Positions 17,463 to 26,723 of a stretch of DNA of 64,000 nt are shown here, piece after piece. The position numbers were made by a program, and so were the translations under genes. Under the pieces are notes generated by a model, which saw nothing but the letters and a program-made list of their open reading frames with translations, made no database searches and was not told where the DNA came from. This DNA is from Phycisphaerae bacterium (GTDB lineage: Bacteria > Planctomycetota > Phycisphaerae > UBA1845 > CAIVHJ01). The first letter of the stretch is position 1. Each line of letters starts with the position of its first letter. The stretch lies in the NCBI GenBank assembly GCA_022072405.1, contig JAJVHX010000011.1, positions 124,001 to 188,000 of the forward strand, read 5' to 3'.

Positions 17463-18835
17463 TGTCTCGTTCGCGTCGCCCGTGGAATATCGGCGACCTG
17501 GCCGACCTGCTCCTCGGCCCCGCCGCCAGCAATGAACCTGTTTCCACTTCACCGCGCCACTCCCCGGACGGTGATCGTGAGAACGCGGCTCTCTCTCCGG
17601 AAATTCTTGGCATCCACTATAACCCGGTATTGATCAGCCCCGAACAGGATCCGGTTGAGGCGGTCAGCCGCTATGCCGACTACTGGTCCAATCGCGGGCA
17701 GCGGGTGACCGTGGTCTGGTTAGGTGATGCCGGTATCAAAATCGGTCTATTTGATCCTGCACGACGCAACGACTGGGGACGGGAAATAGTTCAAGCCATC
17801 GAGGCAGAGAAATTTGAAGAAGTTGGACACCTGCTGCACCAGTCGGTTCGGCGGCTGGTTTGTGTCCTGCTCACGCGCAACGGGTGGTGTCAATCGCCTT
17901 TTATTGAAGCCGGCTCGGCCGCCACGGTGATCGTGGAACCCTCCTCGCAGAACCTGGTCCGGGGTTACGAAATCATCAAGGCGCTGGTGGCCAGCCGGCC
18001 GAATTACAAAATCAGCAGTTTTGTAGCGCGGGCGGAGTCAGCCTTGCAGGCGACGGAAATTTCCGTCCGGCTGGAGAACATGGGCTGGCGTTTTCTAGGT
18101 CGGGGAGTCGATTTTGAAGGCTTCAGCCTCGAGGAGAAATGGCCAACCAGCAACCTGATTGCTGAAACCTATCTGACCGACGATGGGGCCGGTCAACTGG
18201 ATGCTTTCTGCCAGGTACTGCTTGATTTCATTCACTCTCAACCAACGACACCACTGCCGGAATCTCCAGCCCAGGTGGTTCCACCGGAACTGCATCTGAT
18301 CAGTTCACCGGAGACTGCGGAAAGTGAACCTGAACTGGTGGAATCCGCTTCTGTCACTGGGGCGGCTACCGATCCGCCGATCGCAACGGACAACAGGACG
18401 CCGTTGCCTGTTCATGCGTTGCCTGAAGTGCGGGTCTGGCGTACCAGCGAATGTCTGCAGACCACGCAGGAACTGGATCGCCTGATCGCCGACAGCCTGA
18501 GCGACCTGTGCAATGACATTCAGGATACTTATCCGATTTATACATCGCCTGATAGCCGCTGCTGTTATCGCTGGGTGATCCATCGCAACGGCCACCGCAC
18601 GCTGGTAATTTCGTCAATCGAAGCTCCGGTCGGGGCTTTGGAGCGGGCCATGGCTCAACTCCATCCGCTTCAGGAGCATGATCAAGTGATGTTGCTCTCC
18701 AGCCTGTTGACGACCGAATGCCGTAAAGCGGCCCAGACGATCGCTCCTCAGGCCCGTCTCTTCGAACTCGCCCGCCTGCCCGATAACTTCGATTCCGCCA
18801 TACTGCTTAAAGAAGTCACCACCGCGATTGCATGA
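17462..18835 (+). CDS. unknown protein resembling a degenerate MinD/ParA ATPase, coupled to the ParA fusion
   Basis: 457 residues, no known family assigned. ATG overlaps the TGA of the previous gene (TGATG), implying coupled translation. Residues about 40-265 have the strand-helix rhythm of MinD/FlhG proteins: VTVVWLGDAG, CVLLTRNGW, TVIVEPSSQNLVRGYEIIKAL, then KISSFVARAES and FLGRGVDFEGF, which fit the later strands of MinD. There is no GKGGxGKT P-loop, so it would not bind ATP in the usual way. A Pro/Ser/Thr/Glu-rich linker (270-320) leads to a separate C-terminal domain of about 140 residues. Possibly a pseudo-ATPase partner of the upstream protein. The MinD resemblance is by eye only. Confidence 0.8.
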   Translation: MSRSRRPWNIGDLADLLLGPAASNEPVSTSPRHSPDGDRENAALSPEILGIHYNPVLISPEQDPVEAVSRYADYWSNRGQRVTVVWLGDAGIKIGLFDPARRNDWGREIVQAIEAEKFEEVGHLLHQSVRRLVCVLLTRNGWCQSPFIEAGSAATVIVEPSSQNLVRGYEIIKALVASRPNYKISSFVARAESALQATEISVRLENMGWRFLGRGVDFEGFSLEEKWPTSNLIAETYLTDDGAGQLDAFCQVLLDFIHSQPTTPLPESPAQVVPPELHLISSPETAESEPELVESASVTGAATDPPIATDNRTPLPVHALPEVRVWRTSECLQTTQELDRLIADSLSDLCNDIQDTYPIYTSPDSRCCYRWVIHRNGHRTLVISSIEAPVGALERAMAQLHPLQEHDQVMLLSSLLTTECRKAAQTIAPQARLFELARLPDNFDSAILLKEVTTAIA

Positions 18836-18842
18836 AGCTCAC

Positions 18843-18905
18843 CGCCGAGACACGAGTGACATGGAAGTATTTTTTATCACTCGGTGATTTCGTGTCTTCG
18901 TGGTT
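18843..18905. repeat. palindromic element between convergent genes
   Basis: AGACACGA at 18848-18855 is matched by TCGTGTCT at 18890-18897, and GAGTGA (18854-18859) by TCACTC (18877-18882), giving nested stems. The right end TTCGTGTCTTCGTGG resembles the GACACGAAG-type short repeats dispersed in many environmental genomes. It may also serve as a transcript end for both flanking genes. Confidence 0.5.
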
Positions 18906-18908
18906 GAA

Positions 18909-19766
18909 CTATTCCGGTCGGGGTTTGCGGGGGCGATCCATGAGTAACACGACACGTTCGCGGTCAGTGGGGCTGAGCAGTTCAGCGAGCTGCTGTTTGG
19001 CGTGAACAATGAAAGTGCGGCGGGTCTGGTGAAACAGCACAATATGTGGATTGCGCAGCCGAGGCATGATCTTCGGCAGATCATGGATATGAATATGTTT
19101 GCCGGCCCGGGCCCGGCTGACATGTTCATCATCAAAGAAAGTACATTCCAGTAGCAGTACCTTGGCATTGCGGACATGATCGAGATCGAGAAAATCACCC
19201 ACCGCGGTATCACCGCAATAGGCGATCAGTGGAATTTCAATCTGATAATCAATCGACTGGCCTTGCTTTTTCAACTCGACCAGTTGCGGTCCAGTCAGAC
19301 CGTTATACTCCGGCCGCAGTTTGTGACGAACTTCCACCACGGCAAAGCCCAACGCCGGTACTCCATGATTGACCTGGAACGGTCGCAGCAACAGATCTTT
19401 GCGTATGGGGATATCCTCCCCAGGCCGGGCCACCACCAGATTCGCCTGGGTATAGCGTCCTTCGATGCGCGCCCAGACCTGCATCAGGTCCTGGGCCGGC
19501 TCCAGCAGATGTTCAGGCAGATAACAGGTACCGGGTGTATTATCGAGAAAATAGCGCTGTGTAAAATAATAATGCAAACCGGCTGCATGGTCCGGGTGGC
19601 CATGCGATAAGCATAAGTGATCGCAGGAGAGCACTTCGGCAGGGGCTTTACCGATGTCAAAACAGACATTCAGCTCCGGTGCGGCGATCACCGTCTCCTC
19701 GCCGGCCATCGAATAGCCCAGCAGCAGGATTTCGCTCACCCGTTTTTCTATCAGCGGTGTCGGCAT
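18909..19766 (-). CDS. metallo-beta-lactamase-fold hydrolase, RNase Z-like
   Basis: 285 residues. The metal motif HGHPDHAAG (HxHxDH, near residue 54-60) and later ligands in AYCGDTAVGDF and an HIHIHDL segment (near 225) fit the RNase Z/ElaC-like branch of MBL-fold proteins. It lacks the longer arm of true tRNase Z, so tRNA 3' processing is not certain; other phosphodiester substrates are possible. GGAG four bases before the ATG supports the start. Convergent with the ParA unit and divergent from nrdR, with about 127 bases between the starts. Confidence 0.85.
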   Translation of the reverse strand: MPTPLIEKRVSEILLLGYSMAGEETVIAAPELNVCFDIGKAPAEVLSCDHLCLSHGHPDHAAGLHYYFTQRYFLDNTPGTCYLPEHLLEPAQDLMQVWARIEGRYTQANLVVARPGEDIPIRKDLLLRPFQVNHGVPALGFAVVEVRHKLRPEYNGLTGPQLVELKKQGQSIDYQIEIPLIAYCGDTAVGDFLDLDHVRNAKVLLLECTFFDDEHVSRARAGKHIHIHDLPKIMPRLRNPHIVLFHQTRRTFIVHAKQQLAELLSPTDRERVVLLMDRPRKPRPE

Positions 19767-19818
19767 ATCGCTCCAAGTCTTTCAGCAGGCGGCTTATGGT
19801 AGTCCAGCCCCTGGATTG

Positions 19819-19834
19819 GTACTATATGTAGCGG
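19819..19834 (+). promoter_or_regulatory. weak NrdR-box-like sequence upstream of nrdR
   Basis: GTACTATATGTAGCGG matches 11 of 16 positions of the commonly quoted NrdR box ACACTATATATAGTGT, including the central TATAT and TAG. It lies 60 bases before the nrdR start. A second box at the usual spacing was not found. Confidence 0.2.
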
Positions 19835-19893
19835 GTTGGGCATCGGGCCCGCCCAGACTACTCAAATCGTGCTATAGCAGAATTTGATATCCC

Positions 19894-20397
19894 ATGCAAT
19901 GTCCCGCCTGCTCCAAAGTGGGTGAAGATCGCGTGATCGATTCACGTACGACCGATGGCGGCAAAGCCATCCGTCGCCGCCGGGAATGTGTCGCCTGCGG
20001 TCGGCGGTTCACCACCAAGGAACGGGTTGAGGAAGATAATCGCATCACCGTCATCAAAAAAGATGGCAGCCGTATGCCTTTCGACCCGGAACGGGTACTC
20101 AACGGCATGCGTCACGCCTGCTATAAGCGCCCCGTACCCCAGAAGGTTCTGCAGAAAGTGGTGGAGATGATCGAGGATGAGATTCTCAAGAATTTCGAGC
20201 GGGAAGTCCCCTCGCGAGCCATCGGCAGCATGGTCGCCCGCCATCTTCGCGAACTGGATCAGGTGGCTTATGTGCGTTTCGCCAGCGTCTACCGCGAGTT
20301 CCAGGGGCTGGATGATATGATCGATGAAATTGAATCGGTCAAAGAAATTGCCCACGATCAGGTTCCCGGCCAGCAATCCCTCTTTGAACAGGAATAA
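19894..20397 (+). CDS. nrdR: transcriptional repressor NrdR
   Basis: 167-residue repressor of ribonucleotide reductase genes that senses ATP/dATP. An N-terminal zinc ribbon has Cys3, Cys6, Cys32 and Cys35 in the family frame (MQCPAC, DSRTT, IRRRRECVACGRRFTT). An ATP-cone domain follows (about 50-140), with RITVIKKDGSRMPFD and VAYVRFASVYREF. Slightly longer than the usual 150-160 residues. No nrd genes are in the window. Divergent from the MBL hydrolase gene. Confidence 0.97.
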   Translation: MQCPACSKVGEDRVIDSRTTDGGKAIRRRRECVACGRRFTTKERVEEDNRITVIKKDGSRMPFDPERVLNGMRHACYKRPVPQKVLQKVVEMIEDEILKNFEREVPSRAIGSMVARHLRELDQVAYVRFASVYREFQGLDDMIDEIESVKEIAHDQVPGQQSLFEQE

Positions 20398-20416
20398 AAA
20401 AGTGATTTCAAAATTC

Positions 20417-20452
20417 AAGGAGCCGCGGGTATTTAGCCGCTCGGCGCTTGAA
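20417..20452. repeat. degenerate copy of the GAGCCGCGGGC palindromic element
   Basis: AAGGAGCCGCGGGTATTTAG and the following CCGCTCGGC are a decayed copy of the element seen better preserved at 45238, 58444 and 59748. It lies between nrdR and the convergent AsmA-like gene. Confidence 0.6.
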
Positions 20453-20470
20453 TGTTCAGATTAATTTTGA

Positions 20471-23400
20471 TCATTCCTCCGGTGGGTTCTCGAAGAGTGC
20501 ATGCAGGGTGCGATTGAGGGTCCGGAGCGGGCGGGCTTTGATTTGCGGTTCGTCGAGTGTGCCGCCGACTTCCACTTCGAATAATTCACTGGCCGCCTCT
20601 TCCACGATATGAGTCAGAACCGGCAGGCGGAAGCCGTTTTCCGGCCCGACCGCCACCATCTTGAGTCGTAATTCTTTCTCCGGCCAGGTAAGACTACCGG
20701 TGCCGCGTAATGAGATGGCTTGGCCGTTCAGCAGCAAATCGTTGATGAGAATCTGACCACCCTCCAGTGAATAGCTGCACTCCACCTGCTGAAACGCGCC
20801 TTCTTCCAGTTGCGCCAGGTTGATTACATTCAGGATCGCCAGAAGCAGAGGTAACTGGTAGAGCGCCGCCCGGTCGATGCGCATCGTTCCCCAACCTCGT
20901 CGTGTTTCCGGATCCGCCGCATCACCCCGCAGCGCAAGAATCGCGCTGACCAGTCCGAAATCATCCTCTGTGGTGGGGGTTTCGCTCTGCTGCTGCCAGT
21001 CGGCGATCATCGGTTGCAAGCGGGCGCCGCGCAAGTGAATGATCGCGTCATATTGCGGCTGATCGGGAAGCTGGTCGATCAGGATCGTACCGCGCACCTG
21101 GCCGTTATACAGATCCGCCTGCAATTGTCGCAGGGCGAGCAGTCCCTGAGCCTGATCGTAAATCAATTGCCCGGTCAATTTCTGTAATTGATTTTCAAAT
21201 AACGTAACCGCATCTATCTGCAGTTGGCCACGCAGCAACAGTTCATCCGTAAGTGGGTTCGTTTCAGCAGTAAAATCAATATCACCGAATAATTGGTTGA
21301 TATCGATTCCAGTATGCAGGCTCATATCATCCGGCGAGAATTGTCCGCGCAAACGCCACTGCAGTGGCTGCCCGGGTCCGGCGCGTTCAAAAGCCAGTTC
21401 CGGCAGGCGAAAATTGAATAATCCTTCCGGGTCGATCGTGTCCCATAGATTCTGCCAGTCCCGGGGCAGTGCGTCGCGCAGGGAGCGACCGGCTTCCCAG
21501 TTCCAGCCATACAGGCGGAGTTGCCCGCGGCTGATCTCGCCGGCCGCCAGATCGATGTGACCGCTCATTTCCAGTTCGGCTTCACCGAAGTCCGCCTGCA
21601 GCCCGATCATCTCGGTTTTCTGCGGAGTGGCGATAATCTGGCCGCGAACGTTGTTCAATCGGCCAGTAAAACCCGGTATGTGCAGGTCGTTTTCCCGGGC
21701 GGTGATGATAACCTTCAGTTCCTCATCCGGGGAGGTCGCCGGCTGACGATATTGCAATTGCAGATCCACCTCTCCCTGGGGATCAAATTGTTGCTGAAGG
21801 CGCTGCAGATTTTCCGGTAACGCCTTGCGTAACGTCTCATCCAGAGTAAGTCCCTGGGTCTGCAGATCCACCGATACGGAAGGCGGTTGCCGATCCAGAT
21901 TGATGTCCGCGCTCGCCGTAACGGCTGTACGGTTTTGATGACCCAGAAAATTACGCATCAAAAACTGTTCCGGCGTGATTCGCAGTCGAGCACTGCAGTT
22001 CTGCAACGGGTAGGGGAAGAGATGATAGCGCAGGCGGGCATCCTTCAGCTCCGCCTCTAGTTCATATCGGGCAGAAGATTCTTCAACCGGACGAAAGACC
22101 CGGCCCTGTAAATCGAGTTTTCCCGACAGGGTGAAGGGTTCAAGGAGCTGTCGTTCATCCGTAGGGATCGCCTCAAATAACATCTGATCCAGGGGTAGAT
22201 CGGTCGCTGTCCAGCGGATATCGAGATTCAACTGCTCGCGCGCCTGTCCGCCGAATCCATTAAAGACGACCGTCCCTGTTCCGCAGCGCCCCTGCAATTC
22301 CTTCACTTCGATGGCATCATTAATATTAATCCGGCCATGCAGTCCGGTGATCGGGTAAGGAAAATCGACAAAAGTGGCTTGGCCATCCAGTAATTCGGCG
22401 GAAATGCGCGCTTCAAAATCCGGGTAAGGTCTGCCCAGATGATTGGGGCGGAAAATATGCACCTGCATGTGAGCCATACCCTGCAGCGCGAAAAGCTCCC
22501 AGATCTGTTGATAGTCTTCAGGCAGGGCGGCCCGCAGATCCTCATCCAGCGGTACGTTGCGGGTTTCAAATTTCAAATCCACACCGGAATAATCGTTGAT
22601 CGCTTCGATCATGCCGCTGGCAGCGATACGAGCCGTGCCGTGTCGTCCGACCACATCGATCAGATCACACCGCCCGGTCCGATCCATCACGATCGTACCG
22701 GTGACATCATTCGCGCGGTAAGGGAAGCGAAAATAACAGAGCGTGGCTTCGAGAATATCGAAACGGGCCAAGGCCAATTCCGGATTCGCCTCAGTACCCG
22801 CCGCCTTGACCACATCCAGATTGAGCCGCACCCGCCCGGAGGGTTGAAATTCCTTATAGAAATTCCGCAAGGCCGGCCAGCGCTCGATGACCCGTTGTTC
22901 CTGCGGGTAATGAACCGGGTCCGGACGCAACAGCAGAAAATCATCGCATTTCACCGCCAGTTCCCAGGCGGAGGCGCTGAGCATCTGGTCAGTCGTAGGC
23001 ATGTTGAGAATCTTGAGTTCAGCCGAACAGTAACGGCCGCGCAATTGCCCCTGAAAACGAGCCTGCAGCTGCTGGTTGGTAATCTCAATAAAACCCGACA
23101 CCTGATCGAAGAAAAAGAAGCGCTGCTCAGGCGGCTGCGATTCCTCCTGGAGGTCCATGGGGATCGACAGGCTGGCTTGGCGGAGTACGATTTTTCCGGT
23201 GGCGCCCAACGGACCGGCCTGTTTGCCAATGCTTAAATTCTCGATACGAAAATCACCATCCAGATTCAGCAGGCTGATCCATTGATCGACCTGGGGAGTG
23301 GTCGGTGGGAGAGCTGCAACCACAAATTCAACCGGCAGCCAGGGCGGTTCACTACCCGGTTCGAACTCGAGGTTGCCGCTGAGCAGATCGAGTTTGACCC

Positions 23401-24103
23401 TGCCCTGGGCACCGGGAGCCTGCAGTTCCTGCCAACTGATCTGGTAGACCGGTGTTGCCGAACGACGTTGCGCCGCGTAGAGGTCCAGTCGGGCATCTTC
23501 TACAAACTGCAGACCGGCTCCGACTTGTCGATAAAATGAAAATTGCAGGTCGCGCATGATAATCTGCGGCCATAACTCACCCGCCATCCCTGCTTCGATC
23601 GGGCCGCTCAACAGTTGGCGATGCTGCAACAATTCCGTCAGATTGATCTCATTGGTGGCTGGATTCCAGACCAGATGCAGATGAGCGTGATCGGCACGGA
23701 TTTCGGAGATTTGCAGCCGGCCCATAAGCAGACTCATCGGATCATGGATGAATTGCAGACTTCGGCATTGAAAAACCTCGGTGATATGCTGGTGATCGGG
23801 CAATGTCAGATTCTGAATCGAGGGAGGCTGCTGAATGCTGACGTTACCCAGCTGCAAGCCCTCAAACAGCGAAAAAGAGGCCTCGGCGATATGCACCTGG
23901 CCGCCGGTCAGTTCCTGCAGGTATTGCTCCGCAAAGCCAATCAGTCGTTGTGGACGAGTCAGGTAGAAGTAACTCAGTCCGATCAGCATCAGCAGAATCA
24001 GCGCCAGCCAGCCCACGACCCGTCGGCCCAGCGAAGCGCAGGCAGCAGTCTCGCCCGAGGGAGGCGCTGATCGAGGTGCATGGGATGAAATTTCTTCGCT
24101 CAT
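20471..24103 (-). CDS. giant AsmA-like envelope protein
   Basis: 1210 residues. After a short cytoplasmic N-terminus there is one membrane helix (about 28-47, WLALILLMLIGLSYFYLT), followed by FAEQYLQELTGGQVHIAEAS, the start expected of AsmA-type proteins. The rest is long amphipathic beta-strand repeats (FDPQGEVDLQLQYR, FTLSGKLDLQGRVF and others) fitting the repeating-beta-groove family (AsmA/TamB/YhdP) that bridges the periplasm and carries lipids to the outer membrane. The C-terminal part has the AsmA-like end (ILNVINLAQLEEGAFQQVEC). Ends convergent with nrdR. The lipid-transport role is inferred from family knowledge. Confidence 0.85.
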   Translation of the reverse strand: MSEEISSHAPRSAPPSGETAACASLGRRVVGWLALILLMLIGLSYFYLTRPQRLIGFAEQYLQELTGGQVHIAEASFSLFEGLQLGNVSIQQPPSIQNLTLPDHQHITEVFQCRSLQFIHDPMSLLMGRLQISEIRADHAHLHLVWNPATNEINLTELLQHRQLLSGPIEAGMAGELWPQIIMRDLQFSFYRQVGAGLQFVEDARLDLYAAQRRSATPVYQISWQELQAPGAQGRVKLDLLSGNLEFEPGSEPPWLPVEFVVAALPPTTPQVDQWISLLNLDGDFRIENLSIGKQAGPLGATGKIVLRQASLSIPMDLQEESQPPEQRFFFFDQVSGFIEITNQQLQARFQGQLRGRYCSAELKILNMPTTDQMLSASAWELAVKCDDFLLLRPDPVHYPQEQRVIERWPALRNFYKEFQPSGRVRLNLDVVKAAGTEANPELALARFDILEATLCYFRFPYRANDVTGTIVMDRTGRCDLIDVVGRHGTARIAASGMIEAINDYSGVDLKFETRNVPLDEDLRAALPEDYQQIWELFALQGMAHMQVHIFRPNHLGRPYPDFEARISAELLDGQATFVDFPYPITGLHGRININDAIEVKELQGRCGTGTVVFNGFGGQAREQLNLDIRWTATDLPLDQMLFEAIPTDERQLLEPFTLSGKLDLQGRVFRPVEESSARYELEAELKDARLRYHLFPYPLQNCSARLRITPEQFLMRNFLGHQNRTAVTASADINLDRQPPSVSVDLQTQGLTLDETLRKALPENLQRLQQQFDPQGEVDLQLQYRQPATSPDEELKVIITARENDLHIPGFTGRLNNVRGQIIATPQKTEMIGLQADFGEAELEMSGHIDLAAGEISRGQLRLYGWNWEAGRSLRDALPRDWQNLWDTIDPEGLFNFRLPELAFERAGPGQPLQWRLRGQFSPDDMSLHTGIDINQLFGDIDFTAETNPLTDELLLRGQLQIDAVTLFENQLQKLTGQLIYDQAQGLLALRQLQADLYNGQVRGTILIDQLPDQPQYDAIIHLRGARLQPMIADWQQQSETPTTEDDFGLVSAILALRGDAADPETRRGWGTMRIDRAALYQLPLLLAILNVINLAQLEEGAFQQVECSYSLEGGQILINDLLLNGQAISLRGTGSLTWPEKELRLKMVAVGPENGFRLPVLTHIVEEAASELFEVEVGGTLDEPQIKARPLRTLNRTLHALFENPPEE

Positions 24104-24115
24104 GAACGATTCAAT

Positions 24116-25357
24116 CTAATGCCTGGTAGATTGCGTGGCGGCGCTTTCCATCGGAAGGTCGGCAGTGGGTCGGAACCATCCGAGTGCGGCGATCATTCCT
24201 ACCAGGGGCATTACCGGCAGGCGATAGCGCACGCTGCCCACAAACAACATGTGCAGCAGGGTGAAGTAGATTACCGGTAACAACAACCACAGCAACATCC
24301 GCCACGCCGCTCGCCAGCGAACCAGGCCCGCCACCAGGCTGCTCAGCAGAAGTACCATCCAGCTGCCCGCAATCCAGCGCATCCAGCCGGCTCGATATCC
24401 TTCCGCGTTGGGCCACAAACTCCAGGTTCGCAGGAACTTGATCCCTGCCAACCGCACGATTCTCCCCGGCTCCCGACGTATATAGGTAAGGGACGCAGTC
24501 TGAAAATACTGATCATATTCCAACTCTGATAGCTGACGCACATCCGGCAGCAGCTTGATCTTGCCCAGGTCGCTGGCACCCGTGGCATGCGGATGGACAC
24601 CATCATAAAGCGAGATGCCGCGGCGTGTCGTCAACCACACCCACCGTCCAAGCAGTTGTTCATTTCGCCATGCCCACGGGACCAGCAGCAGCAGTACTGT
24701 AGCACTGCTACAGATAATTCCCAGAATAACTTTTTTTCTGGAGTTGCAGAAAAGAAACATCGTAACCGCGAGCAGCGGTCCGAACCAGACAACGGAGGGT
24801 TTCAAATAGATAGCCAGTGCCATCCATACGCCCGCTCCAACCCATCTCGATAATGGCACGGGTGCAGCCGCACTCATCATCGGTCGGCACCACCAGTAGA
24901 GGCCGCACAAGGCGGCGGTAAAAAAAGTCTCCGTGAGCAGAAAGCGACTGAAGTAGACCTGGAAGGGGTCCAAAGCGGTACAGAGTCCGGCGATAATTGC
25001 CAGCCACTTCGTTTGCGGGTGATCGGCAGTCAGTTGCCGCATGAGTAGTGCGATCCAGCCGCCCGCCAGCGACCCGAAGACAGCCTGAATCACCAGCGCC
25101 CACAAGCGACCTGATGACCCATGGGCGAATAACGCGAGATAGGCTGGGTAGAGCGGCATGCGTCCCGCGCGGAAGCCCAACTCATCCTCCAATCCCTCAC
25201 CACTGGCGAGGCTCTCCGCCGCCTGCCAGTATTGGACTTCATCCGGCAGGGCCGCCCCAGGCCAGGAACGTTCAGGCAGGATCAACAACAGACCCAGTCG
25301 GGCGGCTACGCCCGCTGCCACCACCACGCCAAACAGAAAATAAGCCGGTCGGTTCAT
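24116..25357 (-). CDS. GT39/ArnT-like integral membrane glycosyltransferase
   Basis: About 413 residues with ten or more hydrophobic segments. An early luminal loop carries LPDEVQYWQAAESLASGEG, matching the Asp-Glu motif of GT-C enzymes of the PMT/ArnT type, which use polyprenyl-phosphate sugars. FRAGRMPLYPAYLALF and YFSRFLLTETFF are further family-like pieces. The acceptor is unknown: lipid, protein or glycan. The start is uncertain: ATG at 25357 or GTG at 25378, neither with a good ribosome-binding site. Twelve bases downstream of it, in the same direction, is the AsmA-like gene, suggesting one envelope-related transcript. Confidence 0.85.
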   Translation of the reverse strand: MNRPAYFLFGVVVAAGVAARLGLLLILPERSWPGAALPDEVQYWQAAESLASGEGLEDELGFRAGRMPLYPAYLALFAHGSSGRLWALVIQAVFGSLAGGWIALLMRQLTADHPQTKWLAIIAGLCTALDPFQVYFSRFLLTETFFTAALCGLYWWCRPMMSAAAPVPLSRWVGAGVWMALAIYLKPSVVWFGPLLAVTMFLFCNSRKKVILGIICSSATVLLLLVPWAWRNEQLLGRWVWLTTRRGISLYDGVHPHATGASDLGKIKLLPDVRQLSELEYDQYFQTASLTYIRREPGRIVRLAGIKFLRTWSLWPNAEGYRAGWMRWIAGSWMVLLLSSLVAGLVRWRAAWRMLLWLLLPVIYFTLLHMLFVGSVRYRLPVMPLVGMIAALGWFRPTADLPMESAATQSTRH

Positions 25358-25478
25358 TTGTAGAATTCTACGACTCACCGTGGGGTGCGGTCGAGACTAA
25401 TATCCAAGAGCTTGCCCATCGTGGGGGGTTGGGACATAATTCACCGCTTTGACCCCTCAGGAGGTTCGTGCTGCCGAT

Positions 25479-26723
25479 ATGAATAGTGGGTGGCTGATAT
25501 GGCTGATTTTGCTTGGTCTGGTAGCCCTGATCTGGGGCAGTCGTCATCTGGCGGTCAGTCGTGGCCGGCGTACGGCGGTCCGCCTCTCCTCCACCAGTGC
25601 ATCGGATTGGCCGGCAGATCTACCCCGGATCACCGTTCTGGTAGCGGCCAAAGATGAGGAAGCCAACATCGGCCGCTGTGTCCGCTCACTGATCGCCCAG
25701 GATTACCCCGCACTACAGATTATCGCCATCAACGATCGCAGTTCGGATCGCACTGCCGAAATAATAGACGATCTCGCCCGCCGCCATCCCGAGCGTTTTC
25801 GCGCCTTGCATGTGACTCAGCTGCGCGAGGGCTGGTTCGGTAAGAATAATGCGATGCGGGTCGGTGTGGAGCAGGCCGACGGTGAGTGGTTCTGTTTCAC
25901 CGATGCCGATTGCCATTTCCTCTCCCCGCGTACCCTCACCACGGCTGTTCATTATGCCCTGCAGGAACGGGTGGATTTTTTATGCATCCTGCCGGTGCTT
26001 GAGACCGGGACGTTCTGGGAGCGATTATTGCAGCCTGTCTGTGCTGCGATCATGGTGATGTGGTTTCGTCCCGAAAAAGTAAATGACCCGCGCTCTAAAG
26101 CCGCCTACGCCAACGGTGCGTTCATGCTGATGAAACGCGAGTTGTATGAGTCGTTGGGCGGCCATGAAGCGGTGCGCACGGAATTGAACGAAGACATGCA
26201 CCTGGCCCGACTGACCAAGGAGGCGGGGCGGCGATTGCGCGTCGTGGAGAATGAGGATTTATATCAGACACGCATGTATACTGATTTTCGCTCCACCTGG
26301 CGGGGCTGGAGTCGTATATTCCTGGGTTGTTTCGGCTCGCTGCGCCGTTTGTTGATTTCTACAGCGGTGCTCAGCCTGGCCAGTATTTTTCCTTATGTGT
26401 CGCTGCTGATCGGCGTACTGGGTTGGCTGATGAGCGGTGGCACGCCCTGGATGTGGCTGACCTTGACCGCGGCTGGAACCGTGGCCATTCAGCTTTCGCT
26501 GCTCTTTCGTTTTTATCGCCTGGCTCGCTGTGATGTGCGTTATCTGCCGGGTTATTTTCTGGGTGCGGTGGTCGCACTGACCATGCTGGTGAATGCTATG
26601 TTGAAATTGAACGGCCGGGCTCGTACCGTCTGGCGAGGCACTGCCTATCGCGGCCATCAACTGGATTCGGCGCCGAAGACACCTATTTCAACCGGTGAAA
26701 TTCATGCTCGCCCTGAGCGGTAA
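25479..26723 (+). CDS. GT2-family membrane glycosyltransferase
   Basis: About 414 residues: an N-terminal helix, a GT-A catalytic domain and three C-terminal membrane helices. The domain shows ITVLVAAKDEEANIGR, AINDRSSDRT, FTDADCHF (the DxD metal motif) and ELNEDMHLARL, close to the ED acid of processive GT2 enzymes. The arrangement is like HpnB and cellulose-synthase-like proteins, with a missing QxxRW, so it is probably non-processive. AGGAGG lies 14 bases before the ATG; an upstream TTG at 25449 or GTG at 25467 is possible. No hopanoid genes are nearby, so HpnB identity is not claimed. Confidence 0.85.
   Translation: MNSGWLIWLILLGLVALIWGSRHLAVSRGRRTAVRLSSTSASDWPADLPRITVLVAAKDEEANIGRCVRSLIAQDYPALQIIAINDRSSDRTAEIIDDLARRHPERFRALHVTQLREGWFGKNNAMRVGVEQADGEWFCFTDADCHFLSPRTLTTAVHYALQERVDFLCILPVLETGTFWERLLQPVCAAIMVMWFRPEKVNDPRSKAAYANGAFMLMKRELYESLGGHEAVRTELNEDMHLARLTKEAGRRLRVVENEDLYQTRMYTDFRSTWRGWSRIFLGCFGSLRRLLISTAVLSLASIFPYVSLLIGVLGWLMSGGTPWMWLTLTAAGTVAIQLSLLFRFYRLARCDVRYLPGYFLGAVVALTMLVNAMLKLNGRARTVWRGTAYRGHQLDSAPKTPISTGEIHARPER

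Noticed and set aside
25479-26723. HpnB hopanoid enzyme
   Set aside because: GT2 similarity alone is not enough; no other hopanoid gene is in the window.
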